Source: Candidatus Krumholzibacteriia bacterium (GTDB taxonomy: Bacteria > Krumholzibacteriota > Krumholzibacteriia > LZORAL124-64-63). Taken from it: a stretch of 7,303 bases of DNA. The stretch spans positions 1 to 7,303 of the forward strand of contig JALUJS010000346.1 in assembly GCA_027056825.1 (NCBI GenBank). Direction: 5' to 3'. Positions 1 to 6,253 of this stretch are shown here, one piece after another (position 1 is the stretch's first letter; each line of letters opens with the position of its first letter). A program made the translations under genes and the position numbers. The notes beneath the pieces were generated by a model, which was given only the letters and a program-made list of their open reading frames with translations, was not told where the DNA came from and did not search any database.

Positions 1-1320
1 CTCGTACACGTAAACCGTCAGCACGGGCCCGAAGATCTCCTCCACCATGCTCTCGTAGTGGGGGTCGGTGGCCTGGATCACGGTGGGCTCGATGAAGTAG
101 CCCTTGCTGTCGTCGAAGCCGCCACCGGCGATGATGCGGGCCTTGCCGCGGGCGGCGCGGCTGCGGGCGCGCTTGATGTACCCGGTGATGGTGTCGAAGG
201 CGCCGCGGTCGATGACCGCGCCCATGAAGGTGCGGAAATCGGTCACGTCCCCCATGCGGATGGTGGCGATCTCGTCCAGCAGCTTCTTCTTCACGTCCTT
301 CCACAGGCTCTTGGGGATGTAGGCCCGGCTGGCCGCGCTGCACTTCTGGCCCTGGTACTCGAAGGCGCCGCGCACCAGCGCGGTCACCAGCGCGTCCACG
401 TCGGCGCTGGGGTGGGCGAACACGAAGTCCTTGCCCCCGGTCTCCCCCACGATCCGCGGGTAGCAGCCGTAGTTGTGGATGTTGGTCCCCACCGTGCGCC
501 ACATGTTCTGGAACACGGCCGTGCTGCCGGTGAAATGGATGCCCGCAAGGTCACCGCTGGCCAGGACGGGGTTGCCCACCGCACCGCCGCGGCCGGGCAC
601 CAGGTTGATCACGCCGTCGGGCAGACCGGCCTCGCGGAAGATCCGCATCAGGTACCAGGCCGAGTACACGGCGCTGGAGGCCGGCTTCCACACCACGGTG
701 TTGCCCATCAGCGCGGGCGCCGTCGGCAGGTTGCCGGCGATGGAGGTGAAGTTGAAGGGCGTCACCGCGAACACGAACCCGTCCAGCGGACGCTGCTCGA
801 CCATATTCCACATGCCCGGAGCGCTGTTCGGCTGCTCGGCCAGGATCTGCTGGGCGTAGTAGGGGTTGAAGCGCCAGAAATCGATGAGTTCGCAGGCGCT
901 GTCGATCTCGGCCTGGAAGGCGTTCTTGCTCTGGCCGAGCATGGTCGCGGCGTTCAGCGTCATGCGGTGGGGCCCGGCCAGCAGTTCGGCGGCCTTGAGC
1001 ATCACCGCGGCGCGGTGTTCGAAGGGGGTGGCGGCCCACTCCTTGCGGGCCTTCATGGCCGCCTTGATGGCCTGCTTGACTTCCTTCTCGCCGGCCATGT
1101 GGTAGCGGCCCAGCACGTGCCCGTGGTCGTGGGGCATGACGCAGTCGGCCATGTTGCCCGTGCGGATCTCCTTGCCGCCGATCACCACGGGAATCTCGAC
1201 CTGCTCGCCGGCCATCCTCTTCAGCGCGGCCTTCAGTTCCTTCTTCTCGGGCGAGCCCTCAAGGTACCCCTTGATGGGCTCGTTGCGGGGCTCTGGCACG
1301 GAGTAGATCATATCGGACAT
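1..1320 (-). CDS. pruA: 1-pyrroline-5-carboxylate dehydrogenase (L-glutamate gamma-semialdehyde dehydrogenase), 3'-truncated by the window edge
   Basis: This NAD(P)-dependent aldehyde dehydrogenase would oxidise glutamate-gamma-semialdehyde/P5C to glutamate, the second step of proline breakdown in the cytosol. The open frame runs from ATG at 1320 to base 1 with no stop, giving 440 residues; about 100 C-terminal residues are probably missing, judging by the ALDH4A1 family. The N-terminus carries the NEP...Y..GSPE pattern (about residues 10-25) typical of the ALDH4A1-like P5C dehydrogenases. The aldehyde dehydrogenase core is clear: VVWKPA with Lys212, FTGS at 263-266, catalytic-base Glu293 in GETGGK, nucleophile Cys327 in GQKCS, and EIFGPV at 428-433. 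The 34-residue Glu-Cys spacing is the usual one. AGGAGG sits 4 nt before the ATG, slightly close. A second ATG at 1311 is possible but is less well placed at about 13 nt. No PutA-type proline dehydrogenase domain is fused at the N-terminus. It is divergent from fbp. The family call is firm; cofactor preference cannot be read here. Confidence 0.95.
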   Translation of the reverse strand, partial: MSDMIYSVPEPRNEPIKGYLEGSPEKKELKAALKRMAGEQVEIPVVIGGKEIRTGNMADCVMPHDHGHVLGRYHMAGEKEVKQAIKAAMKARKEWAATPFEHRAAVMLKAAELLAGPHRMTLNAATMLGQSKNAFQAEIDSACELIDFWRFNPYYAQQILAEQPNSAPGMWNMVEQRPLDGFVFAVTPFNFTSIAGNLPTAPALMGNTVVWKPASSAVYSAWYLMRIFREAGLPDGVINLVPGRGGAVGNPVLASGDLAGIHFTGSTAVFQNMWRTVGTNIHNYGCYPRIVGETGGKDFVFAHPSADVDALVTALVRGAFEYQGQKCSAASRAYIPKSLWKDVKKKLLDEIATIRMGDVTDFRTFMGAVIDRGAFDTITGYIKRARSRAARGKARIIAGGGFDDSKGYFIEPTVIQATDPHYESMVEEIFGPVLTVYVYE

Positions 1321-1350
1321 GGCTCCTCCTTCCGGACCGGTCACGGGTTG

Positions 1351-1377
1351 GGTTTCATGGGCGGACCATGGCAAACC
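1351..1377. repeat. Imperfect inverted repeat upstream of pruA (operator or 5'-leader hairpin candidate)
   Basis: The left arm GGTTTCATGG (1351-1360) pairs base for base with CCATG (1366-1370) plus AAACC (1373-1377). Only a GC bulge at 1371-1372 interrupts it, and the loop is GCGGA (1361-1365). The element lies 20 bp upstream of the pruA Shine-Dalgarno. It could be a protein-binding operator in DNA or a hairpin in the pruA mRNA leader. The pairing is seen directly; the function is inferred. Confidence 0.45.
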
Positions 1378-1396
1378 GCGGGGCAAAACGCAAGCC

Positions 1397-1424
1397 TTGT
1401 GCAGGAGAAAATCGGGGTTAAAAT
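1397..1424 (+). promoter_or_regulatory. Candidate sigma-70-type promoter for fbp
   Basis: TTGTGC (1397-1402), a 16-nt spacer and TAAAAT (1419-1424) resemble -35 and -10 boxes, with 3 of 6 and 5 of 6 matches to the consensus. The start point would fall near 1431, leaving a leader of about 45 nt before the fbp ATG. The -10-like box lies in the most A/T-rich stretch of an otherwise GC-rich window. This is inference by consensus only. Confidence 0.35.
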
Positions 1425-1475
1425 GGAGCGGTATCCCGGCCCGAGAATGATGCGACAAAACGGCAAGGAGCCCAC

Positions 1476-2498
1476 ATGACCCAGGGACCCGGCAACCTCC
1501 AGACCATCGAATCCCACATCCTGGAACTGCAGAGCCTGCACCCGGGCGCCAGCGGGGATTTCACCGGCCTGCTCAACGACATCACCCTGGCCGCCAGGAT
1601 CATCGGCCGTGAGGTCACCAAGGCCGGCCTGGTGGACATCCTGGGCGCCACCGGCGAGAAGAACGTGCAGGGCGAGGTGGTGCAGAAGCTGGACGACTAC
1701 GCCAACGGGGTCTTCATGAACTGCCTGGGCCGCCGCGGACAGGTCTGCATCCTGGGCAGCGAGGAGATGGCCGATCCGGTCTACGTTCCGGTCAGCCAGG
1801 GTTCGGGGCGCTACGTGGTGATCTTCGATCCCCTGGACGGCAGTTCCAACATCGACGCCAACGTCTCGGTGGGAACCATCTTCGGGATCTGGAAGCGCCG
1901 CTCCGAGCGCACCCACGTCGGCGAGCAGGATCTCCTGCAGCCGGGCCGCGACCTGGTGGCCGCCGGCTACATCGTCTACGGTTCCAGCACCATGTTCGTG
2001 TACTCGGCCGGACACGGGGTGCACGGCTTTACCCTGGATCCGGGCATCGGCGAGTTCCTGCTCAGCCACGAGGACATCAAGACCCCCTTCAACGGGCACG
2101 TGTACTCCGTCAACGAGGGCTACGCCGGCCACTGGCCGCCGGAAGTGCGCCAGGTCGTCGAGACCCTCAAGACCGGGCGGCCGGGACGGGACGGCGGCAT
2201 GTCCGGCCGCTACATCGGCTCCCTGGTCGCGGACTTCCACCGCAACCTGCTGTACGGCGGCACCTACCTCTACCCGCCCACCGGGAGCATGCCCCGCGGC
2301 AAGCTGCGGCTGACCTGCGAGGCCGCTCCCCTGGCCTTCATCGCCGAGCAGGCCGGCGGTTACGCCAGCGACGGGCAGGGGCCCATCCTGGACATCACGC
2401 CCACGGACCTGCACATGCGGGTGCCCCTTTACATCGGCAGCCGCGAGGACGTGCTGTGGATCGAGAAGTGCCTGTCCGAATCGTGCGGGAAATTGTAG
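1476..2498 (+). CDS. fbp: Fructose-1,6-bisphosphatase, class I
   Basis: This enzyme hydrolyses fructose-1,6-bisphosphate to fructose-6-phosphate, the committed step of gluconeogenesis, in the cytosol. The 340-residue product is close to the usual length (332 in E. coli). The class I signature is complete: metal ligands in GSEEM (94-98), FDPLDGSSN at 117-125 with Asp118 and Asp121, the substrate-binding GRYIGSLVADFHR block around 244-256 with Arg245, and GKLRLTCE at 275-282 with Lys276 and Glu282. The ATG at 1476 follows AAGGAG (1465-1470) by 5 nt, so the start is well supported. The N-terminal AMP-site loop is present in altered form (SGDFT at 26-30 instead of TGELT), so allosteric inhibition by AMP is possible but not certain. 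No cysteine-rich redox loop of the chloroplast type is seen. The gene appears monocistronic, with a hairpin 7 nt after its TAG and a convergent operon beyond. Confidence 0.97.
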   Translation: MTQGPGNLQTIESHILELQSLHPGASGDFTGLLNDITLAARIIGREVTKAGLVDILGATGEKNVQGEVVQKLDDYANGVFMNCLGRRGQVCILGSEEMADPVYVPVSQGSGRYVVIFDPLDGSSNIDANVSVGTIFGIWKRRSERTHVGEQDLLQPGRDLVAAGYIVYGSSTMFVYSAGHGVHGFTLDPGIGEFLLSHEDIKTPFNGHVYSVNEGYAGHWPPEVRQVVETLKTGRPGRDGGMSGRYIGSLVADFHRNLLYGGTYLYPPTGSMPRGKLRLTCEAAPLAFIAEQAGGYASDGQGPILDITPTDLHMRVPLYIGSREDVLWIEKCLSESCGKL

Positions 2499-2505
2499 AG
2501 GCTGT

Positions 2506-2530
2506 CCCGCGCCGCGGGCGGCGGCGCGGG
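2506..2530. terminator. GC-rich hairpin between convergent genes, possible bidirectional terminator
   Basis: CCCGCGCCGC (2506-2515) is perfectly complementary to GCGGCGCGGG (2521-2530) around a 5-nt loop, forming a 10-bp all-G/C stem. It starts 7 nt after the fbp stop and ends 16 nt before the last codon of the convergent cupin gene, where a shared terminator would be expected. No T-tract follows on either strand, so it is not a canonical intrinsic terminator. It may work as a non-canonical terminator or as an exonuclease block protecting both 3' ends. Confidence 0.5.
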
Positions 2531-2546
2531 CAAGGTCCGGCGGGGA

Positions 2547-2876
2547 TCAGACCCGGGGCGTCATCTGCTTCTGCTGGCCCTTGTGCTCCACCACCAGCGC
2601 CAGGGCGCTGTTGGGGCAGCGGGGCTTGTGCTGGACGCCGCCGGGAATCAGGATGCTCTCACCCTGGCGTACGGTGATCGTTTCCCCCTCCATCTCCACC
2701 AGCAGTTCACCTTCCAGGATGGTGATGAACTCGTCCAGTTCGTGGGCGTGGGCCATGTAGTCGCCGCTGTAGCGGACGATGAAGGCATGGTAGTCCTCGT
2801 CGATCTCCGTCACCACGACGGGACGGAAGACCTCGCTCAGGCCGCGGGCCATGCGCAGCACCGAATACTTGGGCAT
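2547..2876 (-). CDS. Small single-domain cupin protein of unknown function
   Basis: This 109-residue protein is one cupin barrel with no signal peptide or membrane segment, so it is probably cytosolic. Cupin motif 1 is seen as G38...HAH(43-45)...Glu49...G56, and motif 2 as G72...P78-x-G80...His83. His43, His45, Glu49 and His83 are the standard metal ligands, so a metal site is likely. Small cupins of this type include dioxygenases, isomerases, sugar or ligand sensors and proteins with no known activity; nothing here tells which. AGGAGG lies 9 nt before the ATG at 2876, a strong independent ribosome binding site. The gene follows cpoB by 26 nt on the same strand and is the last gene before the convergent hairpin, so it is probably co-transcribed with the Tol operon. 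A functional link to Tol is unproven. Confidence 0.85.
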   Translation of the reverse strand: MPKYSVLRMARGLSEVFRPVVVTEIDEDYHAFIVRYSGDYMAHAHELDEFITILEGELLVEMEGETITVRQGESILIPGGVQHKPRCPNSALALVVEHKGQQKQMTPRV

Positions 2877-2902
2877 GTCGTATTTCCTCCTCGGGCGGTC
2901 CC

Positions 2903-3691
2903 TCAGGGCTCTCCCTGCAGTTCTTCCTTCAGCAGCGCCGCCTCCGGCGAGTCCGGATAGCTTTCCAGCAGCCGGTCACCCATGGCCCGGGCTTCGTCGG
3001 GCCGGTCCAGTTCCAGCAGGCAGCGGCGCGCCTTGTACAGTCCGGCCGCCGCGTTGGGGTCGTCCGGAAAGCGCTCCAGGAGCTGTTCGAAATGCTCCAG
3101 GGCCTTGGCGTATTCCCCGGCGTCCATTTCCAGGCCGCCCAGCCGGAACAGGGCCCGCGCGGCGCCCTCGGTCTCCCCGAAACGCTGCAGGAACTCCTCA
3201 TAGCCGGCCCGCGCCAGGTCCGTATTGCCCCGGCTGCGGTCCAGGTCCGCGGCGTCCAGGATGGTCCGGCCCTCCTCCGGCAACGCGCTGGCGGCCCGGT
3301 CCGGTTGCGGCGGCCGGTACTCCCCGAGGGTGGGGATTCCCGACCGCGTGACCAGCAGGTCCACCCGCGCCGACAGGTTGCGCATGAACTCGGCGTTGTC
3401 GTCGAGCTTGCGCAGCAATTGCTCCAGCCGCGCGTCGAGCTGGGTCAGCTTGGCCATGCCCATGGCCCCGGTCTGGTCGCCGGCGACGTCCTGCATCCGC
3501 ACCAGCTCGGTCAGGGCGGTGACGTCCTGCTGCAGCTTGCGGTTCTGGGCTTCCAGTCGGGCGATGTCGTCCCGGTTGGCCTGGATCCCCGTCTCGATCC
3601 GGTCGAGCTGGGAGGCGCAGCCGCCCAGGACGGCCACGCCGGTCAGCAGGCATCCCAGCGCCAGCAGTCGCGTGATACGTCCCGCGGTCAT
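2903..3691 (-). CDS. cpoB: Cell division coordinator CpoB / YbgF-like TPR lipoprotein of the Tol-Pal system
   Basis: CpoB binds TolA and, in E. coli, adjusts PBP1B activity so that peptidoglycan synthesis and outer-membrane constriction stay in step. The 262-residue product (263 in E. coli) has a hydrophobic leader ending in the lipobox LGGC (22-25). Two predicted coiled-coil stretches follow (about 26-67 and 77-114), then a linker and three TPR-like helix pairs (about 139-174, 175-211, 212-248) with the familiar A/G/Y...F/P pattern. The lipobox Cys25 is followed by Ala-Ser, not Asp, predicting outer-membrane sorting. E. coli CpoB is instead soluble in the periplasm. I chose ATG 3691, which shares one base with the pal stop in TGATG like two other junctions here. 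The adjacent GTG at 3694 would add one residue. No strong Shine-Dalgarno is seen, so translation is probably coupled to pal. Confidence 0.9.
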   Translation of the reverse strand: MTAGRITRLLALGCLLTGVAVLGGCASQLDRIETGIQANRDDIARLEAQNRKLQQDVTALTELVRMQDVAGDQTGAMGMAKLTQLDARLEQLLRKLDDNAEFMRNLSARVDLLVTRSGIPTLGEYRPPQPDRAASALPEEGRTILDAADLDRSRGNTDLARAGYEEFLQRFGETEGAARALFRLGGLEMDAGEYAKALEHFEQLLERFPDDPNAAAGLYKARRCLLELDRPDEARAMGDRLLESYPDSPEAALLKEELQGEP

Positions 3692-4236
3692 CACGGGTTC
3701 TCGAAGTGCGCCCGGCGGTTCTGGGCCCAGGCATCCTCGTTGTGACCGGTGGCGAAGGGCTTGTTCTCACCGTACGAGGTGATCAGCATCCTGCTCTCGG
3801 GCACGCCCAGGCTGGCCAGGTAGTCCCGCACCGCCCGCGCGCGCTTCTCGCCCAGGGCCAGGTTGTACTCCACGGTGCCGCGCTCGTCGCAGTGCCCGGA
3901 GATCAGGACCATCACGCCGGCTTCCTTGAGGATCCTGGCGTCGCGCGCAAGGGTCGCCATGGCCTTGTCGTCCAGGTCATACTTGTCGAAGCCGAAGAAG
4001 ACGTCCTCGACGCCGTACTCGGACGGCTGCAGGGACTTGTAGTCGATGGCGTTGGCGTCGGGAACTTCCGGAGTCTCCGGGACGGTGGTTTCGGGAATCA
4101 CCTCGGCCGGGGTGTTGTCCACCGGCACCGGGGGCTCGGTTTCCACGGGCTGCTTCTTGCTGCAGCCGGAGGCCACAGCCAGGAACAGGACCAGCAGGAC
4201 CGTCACCGGGATCAACTTGCGCAGCGTTACCATCAT
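3691..4236 (-). CDS. pal: Peptidoglycan-associated lipoprotein Pal
   Basis: Pal anchors the outer membrane to peptidoglycan and is released and moved to the division site by the TolQRA motor through TolB. The product has 181 residues (173 in E. coli). A lipoprotein signal ends in ASGC with Cys25, followed by Ser-Lys, which is compatible with outer-membrane sorting. A Pro/Glu/Val-rich tether spans about 27-62, and an OmpA-like domain spans about 77-180. That domain has the diaminopimelate-binding signature GHCDERGT (114-121, Asp117), EYNLALG (123-129) and Arg132, plus a late QNRR. I placed the start at ATG 4236 because AAGGAG (4245-4250) lies 8 nt upstream; the frame stays open further upstream to 4440, but that portion lies antiparallel-free inside tolB and has no lipoprotein logic. 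An immediately following in-frame ATG (4233) is a minor alternative. The stop overlaps the cpoB start. Confidence 0.95.
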   Translation of the reverse strand: MMVTLRKLIPVTVLLVLFLAVASGCSKKQPVETEPPVPVDNTPAEVIPETTVPETPEVPDANAIDYKSLQPSEYGVEDVFFGFDKYDLDDKAMATLARDARILKEAGVMVLISGHCDERGTVEYNLALGEKRARAVRDYLASLGVPESRMLITSYGENKPFATGHNEDAWAQNRRAHFENP

Positions 4237-4244
4237 TCCGAACT

Positions 4245-4263
4245 CTCCTTGGGATCGCTCCCA
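4245..4263 (-). promoter_or_regulatory. pal ribosome binding site with abutting small hairpin
   Basis: Reading the minus strand, TGGGA-GCGA-TCCCA (4263 to 4250) forms a 5-bp stem capped by a GCGA tetraloop of the stable GNRA class. Its last base is also the first A of the Shine-Dalgarno AAGGAG (4250-4245), which lies 8 nt before the pal ATG. The ribosome binding site fixes the pal start. The hairpin lies in the only gap within the tolQ-cpoB core and could position or tune ribosome loading on pal, or mark a processing site. The role is inferred. Confidence 0.4.
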
Positions 4264-4271
4264 TCGTCGGC

Positions 4272-5558
4272 CTAGTGCGACCAGGCCGGGGTGATGTCGG
4301 GATCGTTTCCGAAGGTCAACTGCCGGAAACTCTCCTCGACCACGTCGTACACGTAAAGCTTGAAGACCCCGCTGCGGTCCGACGCGAACACCAGGTGCCG
4401 GCCGTCGGGGGCCCAGCTGGGATCCTCGCAGTTTCCCCACTCCGGGCCGGTCACGATGCGCCGGTCCTCGCCCGTGGGCTTGATCAGCACCAGGTGCGTC
4501 ACGTTCCCGATGCGGGTGGCGTAGGCCAAGCGGTCGCCCAGCGGGGACCAGGCGCCCGAATCGTTGTACTTGCCCTCGAAGGTCAGGCGGCGCCGGCCGC
4601 TGCCGTCCTTGTCGATGATATATAACTGCGGGGTGCCCGTCCTGTCACTGGTAAAAACCAGTTCTCCCCCGCCGGGGGACCACGCCGGGCTGATCTCGAT
4701 GGCCGGGGAGACGGTCAGGCGCTTGACGATGGCGCCCCCGGGGCCGATGCGGTAGATCTCCGGATTGCCTGTCCGCGACAGCGAAACCAGCAGTTCCTGC
4801 CCGTCGGGGCTCCAGTCCGCGCCCAGGTTCAGCCCGTCCAGCGCCAGGATGCGACGCACCTTGCCGGTGGAGGTGTCCAGGCTGTACAGCCCCTGGCGGC
4901 CGCCGTGGTAGCTGGTAAAGGCGATCTGCCCGTTGTCCGGGGACCAGGCCGGGCACAGGTTCAGGGTGCGGTTGGCCGTCACCCGCATCAGGCCCGCGCC
5001 GTCGTAGTCCACCACGTAGAGGTCGCGGCGGTCGCCCGTCCCGCGGGAAAAGACGATGCGGGTCAGGCAGATGCCCTCGCGCCCGGTGACCATGGCCAGC
5101 ACCTCGTTGGCGAAGTGGTGGGCCGTCAGCCGTTGCTGGTCGTCCAGGGGGCGGTACCGCTTGGCCAGCAGCAGCTGGCGCCCCGGGTAGGTCAGCAGGT
5201 CCAGGCTGACCGTCAGCGGCGCCTGTTCCCCGCTGGTCTCCGCGTCCATCAGGGGGCCTTCCACGCGACCCTCGATGACGTACTCGAAGGCGAAGCTGTC
5301 GGGTTCATCGGTGGAGGTCCCGGTCCGGCACAGCCCGCTGAGATCCAGGTCGCTGCGCAGCACCGCACCCACGAGGTCGGCGCCCGCAGCCGCGCGTTCG
5401 CCGCCGGACAGGATATCCAGGGGCATGATCAGCACGTCGGTCTTGCGGTAGGCCGTCCGCGTGGTCTCGATGACCACCTCGGACCCCTGCGCCACGGCCT
5501 CGCCGCGCCAGCCCGGCAGGATTCCGCACAGGAGGATCAGGATCAGGGATCTGCGCAT
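4272..5558 (-). CDS. tolB: Tol-Pal system beta-propeller protein TolB
   Basis: TolB is the periplasmic partner that binds Pal and, through its mature N-terminus, TolA, switching Pal between peptidoglycan-bound and mobile states. The 428-residue product (430 in E. coli) starts with a signal peptide, probably cut after AVA at 21-23. A mixed alpha/beta domain spans about 24-165, and a six-bladed propeller spans about 166-428. The propeller shows in six [A/D]WSP-type motifs with Trp at 205, 249, 293, 337, 382 and 426, an almost constant 44-residue period. Several blades also carry the LxFxSDR and LYxxD elements. The last motif stops at PAWSH, as expected where the propeller closes. The ATG at 5558 shares one base with the tolA stop (TGATG). 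All expected parts are present and nothing is broken. Confidence 0.96.
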   Translation of the reverse strand: MRRSLILILLCGILPGWRGEAVAQGSEVVIETTRTAYRKTDVLIMPLDILSGGERAAAGADLVGAVLRSDLDLSGLCRTGTSTDEPDSFAFEYVIEGRVEGPLMDAETSGEQAPLTVSLDLLTYPGRQLLLAKRYRPLDDQQRLTAHHFANEVLAMVTGREGICLTRIVFSRGTGDRRDLYVVDYDGAGLMRVTANRTLNLCPAWSPDNGQIAFTSYHGGRQGLYSLDTSTGKVRRILALDGLNLGADWSPDGQELLVSLSRTGNPEIYRIGPGGAIVKRLTVSPAIEISPAWSPGGGELVFTSDRTGTPQLYIIDKDGSGRRRLTFEGKYNDSGAWSPLGDRLAYATRIGNVTHLVLIKPTGEDRRIVTGPEWGNCEDPSWAPDGRHLVFASDRSGVFKLYVYDVVEESFRQLTFGNDPDITPAWSH

Positions 5559-6253
5559 CAGTGATCAGGCTCCAGGTTGAAGATGAACGACACGCCCAGG
5601 CTCGCTCCCCCGTACTGCGGCGGCAGCGGCGGCAACCGCGTGGCCATGACCGCCCGCAGGGCTTCGCGGTCGAACACCCCGATGCCGCTGCTTGAGGTCA
5701 GCGCGACCCCCGAGATGGTCCCGGCGCGCGAGACTTCGAAATGCACCGTGCAGCTGATGCGGTCGCCCCGAAAGCCCATCTGCCGGGGATTCCAGTTGCG
5801 GTCCACCAGCGCCTCGATCCGCGTCAGGTACCAGGCGAAGGGAAAGTCGCTGTCGGTTGCCCCCACCCGGGGTCCGGCCGCAGCCGCGGCCGGTGCGGTG
5901 GTCTCCTGTACGTCGGACTCGGGTTCGGGTTCCGGTTCGGTGCGGGCCGGGGGTTCCGGCTCGGTATCCTGTGGCTGCTCGTTGTGGGTCCGGTCGGGCA
6001 CTTCCTTGGGCGGAAGTTCCGTCTCGGTCTTGCGGGGAGCCGGTTCCGGTTCCACCGCCTGCTGTTGCCGGTCCGGCGGCGGAGGCGTCTCGCGCGAGAC
6101 CGCCTGCACCTGCGGCCGGGGCATGTGCACGAAGCGGAAAGGGACCGCGCGCGGCAGACGGGGCGGGCGGCGGCTGACGTGGTTGCCGTAGACCACCACC
6201 ACGAGCGACAGCAGGGCGTGGACAACCAGGGAATACGGCAGACCCCGGGTCAT
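5558..6253 (-). CDS. tolA: TolA-type energy transducer with TonB-like C-terminal domain
   Basis: This protein should couple the TolQR proton motor in the inner membrane to TolB/Pal at the outer membrane. The 231-residue product has one N-terminal membrane anchor (about 6-23) bearing Ser8-x3-His12-x3-Ser16, the SHLS-type pattern by which TolA and TonB contact TolQ/ExbB. A Pro/Glu-rich periplasmic linker (about 45-118) and a short Ala stretch follow, then a TonB/TolA C-terminal fold (about 137-228: WYLTRIEALVDRNWNP, F.V...G.I..V.L..SSG, FD.EAL.AV). E. coli TolA (421 residues) has a long Ala/Lys/Glu helical domain instead, so this is a short, TonB-looking variant. I chose ATG 6253, which overlaps the tolR stop as ATGA. 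The open frame continues upstream to 6718 within tolR/tolQ but lacks a membrane anchor at that end. The position between tolR and tolB argues for TolA rather than TonB. Confidence 0.85.
   Translation of the reverse strand: MTRGLPYSLVVHALLSLVVVVYGNHVSRRPPRLPRAVPFRFVHMPRPQVQAVSRETPPPPDRQQQAVEPEPAPRKTETELPPKEVPDRTHNEQPQDTEPEPPARTEPEPEPESDVQETTAPAAAAAGPRVGATDSDFPFAWYLTRIEALVDRNWNPRQMGFRGDRISCTVHFEVSRAGTISGVALTSSSGIGVFDREALRAVMATRLPPLPPQYGGASLGVSFIFNLEPDH

Larger units (their letters stand above)
1321..1475. promoter_or_regulatory. Divergent intergenic region between pruA and fbp
   Basis: This 155-bp gap between two divergent starts must contain the promoters of both genes unless they lie in coding sequence. 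It is visibly more A/T-rich than its surroundings around 1380-1425. It contains a candidate fbp promoter and an inverted repeat, listed separately. For pruA, a weak candidate on the minus strand is TTGCGT, a 17-nt spacer and CATGGT, the latter overlapping the inverted repeat; I do not rate it highly. Confidence 0.6.

Noticed and set aside
58..1479. A 473-codon plus-strand open frame running across the whole of pruA
   Set aside because: It is antisense to a clearly recognisable aldehyde dehydrogenase, its Gly/Ala/His/Val-rich translation resembles no family, and long antisense frames are expected in GC-rich DNA.
1341..2414. A 357-codon minus-strand open frame antisense to fbp
   Set aside because: The composition is typical of an antisense shadow, no motif is visible, and fbp on the other strand has every class I signature.
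4237..4440. Extension of the pal frame upstream to 4440 (249 residues in all)
   Set aside because: It overlaps the end of tolB and would place the lipoprotein signal internally; ATG 4236 has a well-spaced AAGGAG.
5920..6055. Short tandem GGTTC/CGGTT-like DNA repeats, considered as a repeat array or CRISPR-like element
   Set aside because: They encode the Glu-Pro runs of the TolA linker in frame, with no regular spacer or unit length.
5577..6191. A Gly/Ser-rich 204-codon plus-strand frame opposite tolA
   Set aside because: It is the complement of the Pro/Glu-rich linker codons of TolA; the low-complexity translation has no independent support.
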